A DNA stretch of 31,580 nucleotides from assembly GCA_001931905.2 (NCBI GenBank), contig MSJI02000532.1, positions 1 through 31,580 on the forward strand. The letters are read 5' to 3'. The translations under genes were made by a program, and so were the position numbers. Numbering within the stretch: the stretch's first letter is position 1; the number at the start of each line of letters is the position of its first letter. Source of the stretch: Cladosporium sp. IMV 00045. Lineage: Eukaryota; Ascomycota; Dothideomycetes; Cladosporiales; Cladosporiaceae. The notes under the pieces were generated by a model that saw only the letters and a list, made by a program, of their open reading frames with translations, did not search any database and was not told the DNA's origin. This document shows, piece after piece, positions 9,485 to 18,866 of this stretch.

Positions 9485-10513
9485 ATGGCTCTCGCAATAG
9501 GGAAAAGAAAGAGAAGAGAAGACGTTTCAAATAATGCCATCAAAAACGAGGGCGACTCAGACGACGATGCGGCCGCGCGGGCGCTTTTCCAGCGCGCCTT
9601 CGAGAAAAAGTTCAAACCCTTAGAGAAAGACGAAAAGCCGGTGCAACAAAAATCTCAAAACTCAGACGACGAAGATGAGGACGAAGATGATGATGACAAT
9701 GATTCGGGCTCAGAATCAAGCAACTCAGATGAAGACGAAGACGAAAACGAAGATTTCAGCGGCTTCTCCGCCTCCGAAGACGAACAAGAAAACGCAACCA
9801 AGCCCCAAATCGAAGTAATCGAAGACCGCGCCATCCGCAAAACCAACCCAGCAGAAGAAAAACGCCTCAAAAAACAATTCATGTCCTCCAAAATCCCCTC
9901 CACCTCCACCACCCCCCAATATCCCATCCCCAAAAAGGTCTCCGCCACCGCCACTCCCACCGAAGACGACACAGAAGACAACCTGCAAAATGACCTCGCT
10001 TTGCAACGCCTCCTGAAAGAATCTCACCTGCTGGATCCCACGACGTTCTCCTCCTCCGGCACCGCCAGCTCAGCGCCCGAGGGCGCCGCGCGACTGCGCG
10101 CTCTGGACATGCGGATCCGCGATTTGGGAGGCAAGAAGTCGCACATGGACCAGGAGCGCATGCCGATTGCGTTCCGGAAGGGGATGGTGGCGAAGGCGAG
10201 TGAGAAGGAGGGCAAGCGGAGGACGGAGGCGAAGGAGAATGGGATTATTTTGGAGAGGTTTGGGGCGAAGAGTGGGGCGGGTAATGGTGGGGGGTCGGGT
10301 TCGAGAGGTGGTGGTGCTGGTGGCGGGAAGGATAGGAAGAGGGCGATTGGGACGGGTGGGCCTGATATTGGTACTTTTAGGGGAGCGACTTTGAGGTTGA
10401 GTAAGAATGATATTAAGGGGATTGAGGGCAGTGGGAAGAGGGGTGGTAAGGGCGGTAGAGGAGGCAGGGGTGGGAAGAAGAAGGGTGGTATGAATTTCGG
10501 ATCTGGGTTTTAG
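9485..10513 (+). CDS. FAF1: Faf1-like ribosome assembly factor (40S, SSU processome)
   Basis: Single-exon, 342 aa from the ATG at 9485 (MALAIGKRKRRED); upstream in-frame codons have no ATG. Seen: a basic nuclear-localisation-like start; an Asp/Glu/Ser run at about 58-105; a helical region containing EEKRLKKQFMSSK; the conserved block FRGATLRLSKNDIKGIEG at about 298-315; and a Gly/Arg/Lys-rich tail ending GGMNFGSGF. Known: yeast Faf1 is a nucleolar protein needed for early pre-rRNA cleavages in 18S rRNA production and works with Krr1. The conserved C-terminal block is the reason for the call. Base use changes sharply: third positions are mostly C or A up to about 10050, then mostly G. It shares its promoter with HIS6. 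Confidence 0.85.
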   Translation: MALAIGKRKRREDVSNNAIKNEGDSDDDAAARALFQRAFEKKFKPLEKDEKPVQQKSQNSDDEDEDEDDDDNDSGSESSNSDEDEDENEDFSGFSASEDEQENATKPQIEVIEDRAIRKTNPAEEKRLKKQFMSSKIPSTSTTPQYPIPKKVSATATPTEDDTEDNLQNDLALQRLLKESHLLDPTTFSSSGTASSAPEGAARLRALDMRIRDLGGKKSHMDQERMPIAFRKGMVAKASEKEGKRRTEAKENGIILERFGAKSGAGNGGGSGSRGGGAGGGKDRKRAIGTGGPDIGTFRGATLRLSKNDIKGIEGSGKRGGKGGRGGRGGKKKGGMNFGSGF

Positions 10514-10797
10514 ATGTGTTGTAATATCAATGTGTGTTAGGTCTATTGCAGAATAAAGCCATCCAAAAGCATGCATTGTCAAGTAAATCACCGAGCTCTT
10601 GCGAGAAGCAATCTAATATGGTGTGATCACGGACAAATGAGAACTGTATCAGGGAAAAATCAGAATTAACCGCATTTTGCTCGCGCATTGTAATCGTCGT
10701 CTAAATCGTAACACGAGTCCTATTTCCCTCGCAACATAATATTACCCAATAAGATACTATTCCCAGAAAACCCAAAGCAATTTCTCCATATACCAAT
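10514..10797. other. Convergent 3' ends of FAF1 and the GH76 gene
   Basis: This 284 bp gap separates two genes that point at each other. It holds a poly(A)-like hexamer for FAF1 at 10552-10557 and an AT-rich 3' flank for the GH76 gene. No gene was seen. Confidence 0.5.
10552..10557 (+). terminator. Poly(A) signal-like AATAAA after FAF1
   Basis: AATAAA lies about 40 bases after the FAF1 stop codon, preceded by T/G-rich sequence. Position and sequence fit a fungal polyadenylation signal. Confidence 0.5.
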
Positions 10798-12322
10798 TTA
10801 GTCGATAGACATCCACTACAAGCTAGATCAGTAAATGTTCCAGAACGGATGAAGGGCCAAGAACTCACATAGCCTCCACCAAGCAACATCACAATTACCA
10901 CAGCGGTGAGGACGCCAGCTCCCGCTTTATCCTTCGTGCCAACAATGCCCGGTGCATTATCAACATGCGAACTCGAGCCAGAGCCAGCTGATGGATTGCC
11001 TTTGCTGATACCTCCGGTCTTGTTTCCAACAGGGCCGCTGACCTTCTGAATCAAATTGCTTTGAATGACTTCGAGCGCGCTCATCTGCTGGCCGACACCG
11101 TAAGTTCCGTCCCAACCTGTCTGCGTCCATTTGGTGCCGCAGGTCGCGCCGTCGTCGCCACCGGAGCAAGACTGCGCGGCTGCTGTGGCGGAAGAGGCTA
11201 GGAGAGGCAGGATTTGATCAGAAGTCCATGGGGCGACTTTGGTGGTTGCGGCCATCCAGCGCGAGAGGTAGGCTTTGAAGGACAGCTGGTCGACGTTGCA
11301 CAAGTTGTTGGGTTCGCAGGCGACTTCGTACCTGTTTGAGGAGTTAGATATGAGCCACGTTCGGGTCATTGATTGGAACACTCGGAGACTTACATGACAG
11401 TGCCATTCTGGAAGAAGACCATGTTCTCTTTCAACAGTCCGCTGACACGAGAGCCCCACTTGCTTTGAGCGTCGCCAGTTGTCTACGGTTTTGTTAGCAG
11501 GTTCGTGGTGGCAAAGGTGTTGTCCGTCCTTACCTGATTCCACATGGTGGCAGCGGCAAGTAGCATGACACCGCCATTATATGACCATTGCACATGGTCA
11601 AGCTGTGTGCAGTTGATAGTCACGTCTGTGCCGTCAAAAATCTGATAGCTCGGACTGATCAGGCCAACCTCGTCCATCCACTCCCACACCTTGTCTACAT
11701 ACTCAAAATAGGTAGTATTTCCGGTGTAAGCACCAAGTCGTGCGCCAAGATTGATGAAGCATCCATTTGAAATGCTGTTTTTGTACTTGTAGCCTTTGTT
11801 GAAAGAGAAGATCTGCCATCTGAGGCCACCGCCACACGTGTTCGTATCCCAGCGAGCGGCCTGGCGATTAAACACTGCCTGTGCAAGGGCAAGCCACTGA
11901 GGTTGGTCTTCTGGCGGGTTCTGGAATTTGAGCTCGGCCGCGCTCATTGCTGCAATGCCCCAGAAGGCCTGATCGTCATTTCCAAGATCACTGGTACGAT
12001 TGGTAGGCTCGTAGTTGTTGTCGGGTCCGACCTGGAAGAGCAAGGCTTGTTCAGTGACCTTGTTGTACGTAGAGTCACCGGTATAATACCAGTAATCCAA
12101 CAGGGAGCCAAACATGGCGCCCGCCTCCCACCAATAGTATGGCTGTGGAAGAAGCCCAGGTGTTTGTCCTGACAGATTACCCTTGTAATATGTCATCATG
12201 CCATGAGCGATTGTGCTCGCTGCTTGCTTGATAGAATCATCGTTGCCGAGCTCTAGCTGTATGGCATCGGCGCCCAGCAACGCCAAGCTTAACAAAGATG
12301 CCGTCCACCTGTTGATTCGCAT
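10798..12322 (-). CDS. GH76 endo-1,6-alpha-mannosidase, DCW1/DFG5 type
   Basis: Exons 11534-12322, 11394-11482, 10869-11331 and 10798-10815 give 452 aa. Seen: a signal peptide (about 1-20); the GH76 barrel; and the family's catalytic Asp pair D116-D117 in SDLGNDDQAFWG. Further family segments are CGGGLRWQI (about 163-171), SYNGGVMLLAAATMW (247-261) and YEVACEP. After a Ser/Gly linker comes a C-terminal membrane helix (GAGVLTAVVIVMLLGGGY) and the short tail WMSID. Known: DCW1/DFG5 proteins act at the plasma membrane or wall, probably trimming or transferring GPI-mannan so that GPI proteins become cross-linked to glucan. Introns are 51, 62 and 53 nt. The last exon encodes only WMSID and stop; without it the frame runs on into unrelated sequence. 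Filamentous fungi have several paralogs, so no symbol is given. Confidence 0.92.
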
Positions 12323-13603
12323 TGTTGTGTTTCACGATCGCGGTCGCGGTATCTGAGTAGACAGTGACGATGGCAGAGGAAAGTCCGGCGTAATGCGATA
12401 CGGCAGCCGAGGCTGTGGTGCTCGAATGTGACGCTCCAAGCTATGGTGTTTCCGAATGATGCAGCGCGATGCCCGTGGGCGTGTTACGGTCGCAGTCGGT
12501 CACTCGCGACAAGGGAAGATGCCGGCCGTGATGTCGCGCCGGTATGGCACGTCAAGCGGGGTCGGTGTTGATCGCAAGCGCATGCGTCGGCGTGGAATGA
12601 GGTTCAAAGCGAGCGAGCGGTATTTCACGAAGGAGGCGATGTCGATGGACGGTCGAGTGAAGTCACATTCAGGGAAGAGACAGGAGGAGGCTTACGACGA
12701 GGAGAACGCCGGCTTATCCCATGCTTTCACGCTCTGGCCCAAAGTGGCAGAGGCTGGCGCTCCTCGCATTCTGGTTGACGACTGCCCGCAGCGGGCACAA
12801 CGCAATGATTGTGGCAAGCGGCAGCGTGTGATTGGACGCCATCGCGGTGATCCAAAGCCTATTCTCGTCGTTCTGGTCACGCCGTCGGCACCTGATCAGC
12901 AAGTCTGTGGGTGGGAAACATCATAGTCACGGCAATAAGACATGCTCATGAGTATCACGAGAGGGTGTATGTAAGTGAAGAGAATCAGCAGGCTGAAGTC
13001 TGCCGTGATCCACTTTCTTCTGGAGAGTTAAGCAAACGGCTCCTCGACCTTGGCGTGCTTGTTCAAAGCACTAGGGGCACTGACCACACCTCCTTGAAAC
13101 ACTGTCAGCCTTGGGGATCTCGCTACAACTTCACTTCATCCTCGACAGACAAATCGTCAGTATACTATGGAATACGCGAACCCATGCGTGTGTGCCTCAA
13201 TCATCTAAGCAACATGGTAAGAATGCCGGCGAGGTCAGATATGGCCACGCTCAACGCGGCGTCAGAAGGAGGGCTTCCATGCCCATGTGGTCCTTATTGT
13301 GCGTGATTCAGCGGACAATAGCACCACTGACAATACCTACGCTCGAAAATGCGGGTGAGGCTCCAATGTCATGATAGACTTTTCGGCCTCAATGGGAATC
13401 GAGAACAATGGGAGCCAGCTCAATGGCAGTCCAATGGCCTTTCATTGTTCTTTATTGTCGACGGATGCGGGATTGTTACACCATCATGACTCTGAGTATG
13501 CGATATTTCTCTTCTTTGTGACCTTCACTTTTTTGCTGTACCTCTCACAACTGACTCCTCATACTATCGTGAATATTGACATCTTCACCCACTCACAGCC
13601 GCC
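12323..13603. other. Divergent promoter region, GH76 and membrane protein genes
   Basis: This 1.28 kb stretch lies between two divergent starts. An ATG-started frame of 156 codons (12456-12926, +) gives an Arg-rich product with no family resemblance and no conserved context, so I do not call it. The right end is pyrimidine-rich and leads into a strong start context at 13604. A cluster of four CAATGG hexamers is listed separately. Confidence 0.5.
13390..13437 (+). promoter_or_regulatory. Cluster of four CAATGG hexamers
   Basis: CAATGG occurs at 13390, 13406, 13421 and 13432, four copies in 48 bp, about 170-215 bp before the ATG at 13604. One copy is embedded in AACAATGG, the consensus of HMG-box (SOX/MAT-type) proteins, and another in CCAATGG, which contains a CCAAT pentamer. 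Factor identity is inference; the clustering is seen. Confidence 0.4.
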
Positions 13604-15211
13604 ATGGCCTCCAATCTCTACGTTCACCCTCCGATCACCCGACGTCTTTCCACGGACGAGACGGACACCGAGAGCGTGATCTCTCTGGACTCCTACGTTT
13701 CTTCGCAGGGCTCTTTCCTCAGCTCTGACGACGAAAGTGTCTCTGAGTTTGCTGGCTACCTCAATAACCATGAATCCAATCTTCAGCGCCGTCGTCAAGC
13801 TCAGCTTGAGCTCGACCGCACATGGCACAATGCGCAGGTTCGCATGCAACACGCCTATGCCGATGCCGGACTACTGTACCTGCAAAACATGGGCCGCTTG
13901 GAGCGGCTATGGTTCAACATCAATGTCACGATCATAACGATCGTAAAGTTGGCCGTTCGATTTTTCTGGTGGTTCTTGAATCTCGCCAGGTTCCTGGGAT
14001 TTCGACTTGGTCGGGAGCTTCGCAAACTCTTCAAGCTTCTTGTGAAGCCTTTGGTCTACCTTCTCACTTTTGGATTGCTAATACAGCCTTTCATCAGTGG
14101 CTACAGAGGCATTAACACTTATGCTTGTCACGATCCCACTGGTGTAAATGCACCCTCAGCCTCCTGCAGCAATCAAACCGATATCGAAGGCACAGTCGAT
14201 CTTGCTGATCTGATGGCCGCCCACGAAACCATCATTGTCAACGTCAAGGCGATCTATGCACCTTTTGACCTGGACAAGAAGGCAATCGAGAAGCAAATGC
14301 AAGAGACGGTGAATGTTGGAAACGTGATAGACAAGCACCAACAAAGATTCACCCAGCCTGAAAAATTGAAGGCAGCAATGGAAACGCTGAACGACGACAT
14401 CCTCAAGATCAGCTCATCTGCTACGAAATTCGAAAGCGACTACCTTATACAACGCGACGAAGCAGTCCAGCGGCTATACAACATCGTTCACGGAGCAGAT
14501 AGGATCAAGCCACACACTTCAAGCGAACGCTTTCACGCCGAAGCAATACACCTGCTCTTCCCTTTCATCTACTCCCACAGCCGAACTACTCGCCTTGTCC
14601 GCGAGTACATACAGTTTGCCGCGCACATTACTCAAACACCCGAAACCAAAGCACTTCTCGAGCAACACGACATTTTGAGCACCAGCTACCTCAGCCTTCG
14701 CGATGCGCTGGGAGCCGTGCGTCAAAGCATCCTGAAAGCCTTCCCCGCCGAGGCAGAAGATTGCGCCAGCGATTCTTCTGGCAAGCCACGCTGCGATGAG
14801 AACCCGCGAGTGGCTCTCAGTAGATTCATCGTTCAACTACAACATACGCAAACGGCCATCGACAGAATCGAAGCGGCGCACGACAACCACGAGAAAGTCC
14901 TGCAAGGCCTCAACGAGCTACACTTCTTCCTGGCTGCCCTGCTCAAAGACGCTCACGCCTCGTACGGAGAATTCTACCGCCACAATCAGACCGCTGCCGA
15001 AACCGAGCGACACGGGACTCCAACGAGAACACCCACCGAGCCCAGGACCGCCCGCGCTATTCTGTATCAGTTCGTGGCGAGGCTGCGCGGCGAGAGGCGC
15101 AGGATGGAGACCCCGAGTAATAAGAAAAAGGGTGTCTCCGATTCCCATAAGCGCAATGCGCCACGAGTATGCCATGATGGCAAGTGCACGTTTTATATTC
15201 TCCCGCAATGA
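13604..15211 (+). CDS. Orphan membrane protein with helical domain
   Basis: Single-exon, 535 aa. The start context GCCGCCATGG is ideal. Seen: a Ser/Thr/Asp-rich N-terminus (about 1-48) that looks like a phosphorylated cytosolic tail; a charged helix (about 58-98); hydrophobic helices at about 105-132 and 146-163; and then a segment with C175 and C189 that could form a disulfide. Next comes a long helical, coiled-coil-like region (about 200-470), followed by a basic tail ending in a CHDGKC motif. Sequons occur in the second half (NQT, about residues 190 and 469). Family not recognised. Inference: it spans the membrane twice or once, with the large helical part possibly on the lumenal or outer face. 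It converges on the SABATH gene with a 194 bp gap; no functional link is shown. Confidence 0.8.
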   Translation: MASNLYVHPPITRRLSTDETDTESVISLDSYVSSQGSFLSSDDESVSEFAGYLNNHESNLQRRRQAQLELDRTWHNAQVRMQHAYADAGLLYLQNMGRLERLWFNINVTIITIVKLAVRFFWWFLNLARFLGFRLGRELRKLFKLLVKPLVYLLTFGLLIQPFISGYRGINTYACHDPTGVNAPSASCSNQTDIEGTVDLADLMAAHETIIVNVKAIYAPFDLDKKAIEKQMQETVNVGNVIDKHQQRFTQPEKLKAAMETLNDDILKISSSATKFESDYLIQRDEAVQRLYNIVHGADRIKPHTSSERFHAEAIHLLFPFIYSHSRTTRLVREYIQFAAHITQTPETKALLEQHDILSTSYLSLRDALGAVRQSILKAFPAEAEDCASDSSGKPRCDENPRVALSRFIVQLQHTQTAIDRIEAAHDNHEKVLQGLNELHFFLAALLKDAHASYGEFYRHNQTAAETERHGTPTRTPTEPRTARAILYQFVARLRGERRRMETPSNKKKGVSDSHKRNAPRVCHDGKCTFYILPQ

Positions 15212-15405
15212 TCGCGAGCAAAGTCATCGCAGTCTGTTGTTTTCTGTTTGGTTTCTGCTGCTGTTTGATACGATACCACCCGGCGCAGTTCTTTCGCGAT
15301 CGTTTTCAGGGGACTTCGAAAATATGGGACTCTTTTCTTGGAAGAAAGATAGCTAGCATTCAAATGGACCAGGAATTTATCATCAACGCACAACCTCATG
15401 CGTAC

Positions 15406-16557
15406 TCACACCTTCTCCAACCTAAAATACCCATACGTAAACCCGACCTCCTCGCCCACAAACCCCCTCAAAAACTCCCGCTCATAGCACCTCTCCAACT
15501 CCGCCAGAAACTTCTCATCACCAGGCCAAGTATCCTCGCCACTCCACTCCGCTCTCGCCCCATCAACCACCAACGCCGAAACAGCAGCCAAAGTCTGCCC
15601 CGTAATCGCGCGCGCATACCTCTCCCTCGCCGCCTGCGCTTTGGGCCCACTCAGCACCTCCCCCGTCGGCCACGCGGGATGCGTGATCGGCAGCGCAACT
15701 TTCTGCACCACGCGCCACGTGCCGAGCGAGGCTTCGATCCCGAGCAGCGCTTCGTCCATGGTGCGGAAGTACAAAGGCAGGCGCGCGAGGGAGTCGGCAC
15801 GGAGGTTGTAGGTTTTTGGGAGGGTTTCGAGCGTCGCGCGCATGCATTCGTGCGCGGGCACGACGCTCACGGGGCCTTGGATTGGGATGCAGAGTGTTAG
15901 GGAGCCACCGGGGATGAGCTCGGCGTGGCGGGCGGAGAGGAAGGTTGTGAGGTCTGAGTGCGCCTGGGCGGCGACTTGGAGGGGTTTGCTGTGGGGTTTG
16001 TCGCTTTGTGGGAGGCGTTGAAGCCAGTGCAGGGCGGTGAAGCAGAAGCCGGCGTCAATGGAATTTGGGGGGAGGATTTGGGTGAAGAAGGATTTGGGGG
16101 AGAGGAGGGGGTGGATTGTTAGGCGGTCTTTTTGGGAGAGGGAGGGCATTTGGGCGGAGAGGACGGTGGAGAGGCTGGTGAAGTCGTTGGTGGGCGTGTC
16201 GTTGAAGATTACTGTGGCGGTTGTGAGGTTTGGGAGTTGGGAGAGGATTTTTTGCATGAGTTGGATCCTGCATGGACATGTCAGGATGTCTGAGAGAAGT
16301 TTTGTTGATCGGTTTTTATAGACAAACGTACGAGTTGTGTCCTTCGCTGGAGCCATAGTCTGCCAGGGTGATTGAATCGCCTGATCATTCCAAAGGTCAG
16401 ACTTTCTTGATCAACTGTGATAGGAAGAGAAGGGAGTCGTACCCGTGAAGTCGATAGGATCGAGGACCGAGAACGCCAGTTCGATGGCCAGCCTCTGCAG
16501 GATACAGTTGTCATTGTAGTAGCCTCCTCCTTGCATGTGAATCTCCTCAGCTCTCAT
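15406..16557 (-). CDS. SABATH-family carboxyl methyltransferase (Methyltransf_7)
   Basis: Exons 16443-16557, 16332-16380 and 15406-16267 give 341 aa. Seen: the family start MQGGGYYNDNCILQRLA (residues 8-24); the SAM-binding motif LADYGSSEGHNS (44-55); FNDTPTNDF (76-84), matching the SABATH NDxPxNDF motif; FCFTALHWLQRLP (129-141), where the His-Trp pair lines the substrate pocket; and the C-terminal GFTYGYFRLEKV. Known: plant members methylate carboxyl groups of salicylate, benzoate, jasmonate, gibberellin or farnesoate, or purine nitrogens. The fungal substrate cannot be read from sequence. Introns of 62 and 64 nt join in phase 1 and phase 2 (ACGG|GTACGA to CAG|GC; CTC|GTACGT to CAG|G). The ATG at 16557 is the first in frame. 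Coding-strand composition goes from C-rich (5') to G-rich (3'). Confidence 0.9.
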
Positions 16558-18866
16558 GATGTCTAATAAGTGATCGATCAAATTGGGATGCGTGTGGAAA
16601 TTCACAGCATAAGCACCAGGGGCACATTACCGGAGTGCCGGGTTCTTATAGTGTGATTGGGTCCAACCAGTTCTCAGTCTACTTCTTCGAGGGGTGCGAT
16701 GGTAACTTGACCGCCATCAATGAAAACCATATCAAAGCATGCAAACTGCACTATCGCAGCCAGCCATGATCCAAAGGGCTCCACTTGTTTCGACGCGCAT
16801 CCCGATTGGGTGACTGCTGCTCGGAACAAGTTATTGCGACTTCGTTTGAAGATGCATCGTCCCGCTTAACATCCTGCGTTTTGTGACAAATAATGCATGG
16901 AAATCGCGCGAGTATCATGCGGTCGCTGCGGGTCACGTCCACTTGCGAGTCTTGTCTTGCACGCGCCAGGTTTGCATTACCTGGCTGGTAGTCTAAGCCT
17001 ATAGCACAGGAAATGCCTCGAGAGGTGAGAGACTTGAATATAGTCTTGCAGGGACTAGAGATATGTCAGCTTGGGCTCAAGGCCTGTATCTCCTGCACAA
17101 GGGTATTGCCTGGAGTCTGTCTCTACCGCATAGACGTAGATGTGTTGAATGCATGGACGTCTGACGACCTGATATCAGAATAGCAAAGATCTGTTGCGAT
17201 ACAATAGTTTTTTCCGAGCTCTCATGTAATCAGTTACCGCCCTACTGGTTACAATTGGATCCGTGGAAAATTGCGAAGTCAAGTAGAGCGGTGAGCCATT
17301 GGACCGTGGCGTGCAGCGTGCCACACGAGCCACTGTATGTCCGCCGTTGATATTGCAGCGTCCGCGACTTCGTTGTAAGAGGAAAGCCAGTATCACATCA
17401 CGTTTGCCATGGAAGTGTGCGTGCGATGTTCGCTCATCCTTTCTGTTGGTTCGTGTAGATTCCGGGGCTTCACACCGTCAAGAGCCAGAGGGCTTGTCAT
17501 CTACACTCAGGCACCTGGATGAGACCCTGATATGCGAGCCGCCAGGGATAAGAGTCAGAACAAGAGACACAGCAGTCCCTATCTGTGCTCAATCGTTCAG
17601 CGTGGAGGCACTGTAAACAAAAGCCCACGCAGGAGGTAGCGACGTAGTCGTAGTCGTTCCATTACTGTTGGGTTTGGGAAAACGGGAAGCGGCACGGCGA
17701 TTGGCGAAGGAATCTCGTCAAGGTCAAGGCAATGCTGTGTTCAACAATCTATCTCTTTGTTCTTGTTCTCGAGCGTTTCCTTTTGTATGCAGCGGAAAGT
17801 CGACCAAAGCACGAGGAATAGAGTCAACGCATTGCTTTGCAGTCCGAGACGACCAATCACACTTCCTGGAACAAACCACCAGATTGAGTCGGACTGCTTA
17901 AGTGCAGAACATCCGGAGCTGGCCAGAAGACCATGTTATCAGATCGAAATTGATGTTTACAATTCTTTATTTGTTCGACAGCAGCATTGAATAGCCAAAT
18001 CCAAGTTGTGCTCTTTGTCGAGTTCTTATCGTTCTCGCTTTTGGTGTAGGTATCTTCTCGGCAAATCTTGGGCCGCTGGTGACGTTGTCGGCGACTGGAA
18101 TTCATGTACAGTATGTTGGGGCGTCTTGGATTTTGTCACATTCGTGCTATTCTTTCTTTCTTCTGGACTCCATTCAGAAGTCAACACCTCATTTCCGCGG
18201 TTCGCCCACTTCTTCTCAACATCGAAGTCGATGGTATATGTACAAGTCTTGAGGACGATAGGTGAGAAAGGCCACGAAGTCGGGAAACTCCACAAGAGCA
18301 CGGTCTCTTCGTCCCTACGGCCTCCGAGCTTCGGGAACTAGATATGAAACGGAAGCAGGCCGATGAGCCAAGGTCTTGTCTTCTGCAGTTGTAGAAGAGG
18401 GCGATTCTCGCACCTGCTATACGGGGGCTAGAGCCTCATGCTGTTGGCGAATAACAGGATGCATATTCTGCACACGCTGCATAGGAAATTTCACCTACAC
18501 CTCTCCAATCTACTGGACTGGGGGGACTAGGCTACCAAGCTACTCTCTAAAGTCGCTATGCTTCTCGGCAAGGGGCCCGCACGCCTTCACAACTTCCGCC
18601 ATAGGTTGATATCAACCTCATCAAAGCTTTACGACCTCGATGCAACTTATTGACATGCTGGGCATCTGGGCGATGCACGATATGCCGCCCACGTTCTGCT
18701 CAACATTGACCTGATTCCTCGGGGATGTTGAATTGTGGTTCCATTTCCCGTGCACAATGAATGTCACGCTCATGGAGAAAATCTATATAAAATGAGGGTT
18801 TGTGAGTCCGTCGCACTGTAGTTCTTGTTTTGTTGTCTTCAAAGAAACAGATCGTCAATCCTCAAA
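16558..18866. other. Large gene-poor intergenic region
   Basis: This 2.3 kb stretch lies between two divergent starts and is the largest gap in the window. Open frames reach about 100 codons on either strand, mostly without ATG starts, overlapping each other and with no recognisable product. No tRNA, snRNA or transposon remnant was seen. The right 100 bp are the alkaline phosphatase core promoter. The rest may be regulatory or hold a non-coding transcript. Confidence 0.45.
18784..18792 (+). promoter_or_regulatory. TATA box of the alkaline phosphatase gene
   Basis: TATATAAAA begins 83 bp before the ATG at 18867. A single CACGTT, a weak version of the Pho4/NUC-1 site CACGTG, lies at 18690-18695. 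Phosphate control is plausible for this gene but only weakly supported by sequence. Confidence 0.6.

Noticed and set aside
12456..12926. 156-codon Arg-rich ATG frame upstream of the GH76 gene
   Set aside because: Composition and lack of similarity look like GC-rich chance; it sits in the promoter region of the GH76 gene.
15406..16356. Reading the methyltransferase from an ATG at 16356 as a single exon
   Set aside because: That start lies in the wrong frame of exon 2 and loses the SAM-binding motif; the three-exon model restores all family motifs in phase.
18026..18301. Minus-strand 91-codon frame with protein-like composition
   Set aside because: No ATG start, no recognisable motif and an overlapping frame on the other strand; not enough to call an exon.
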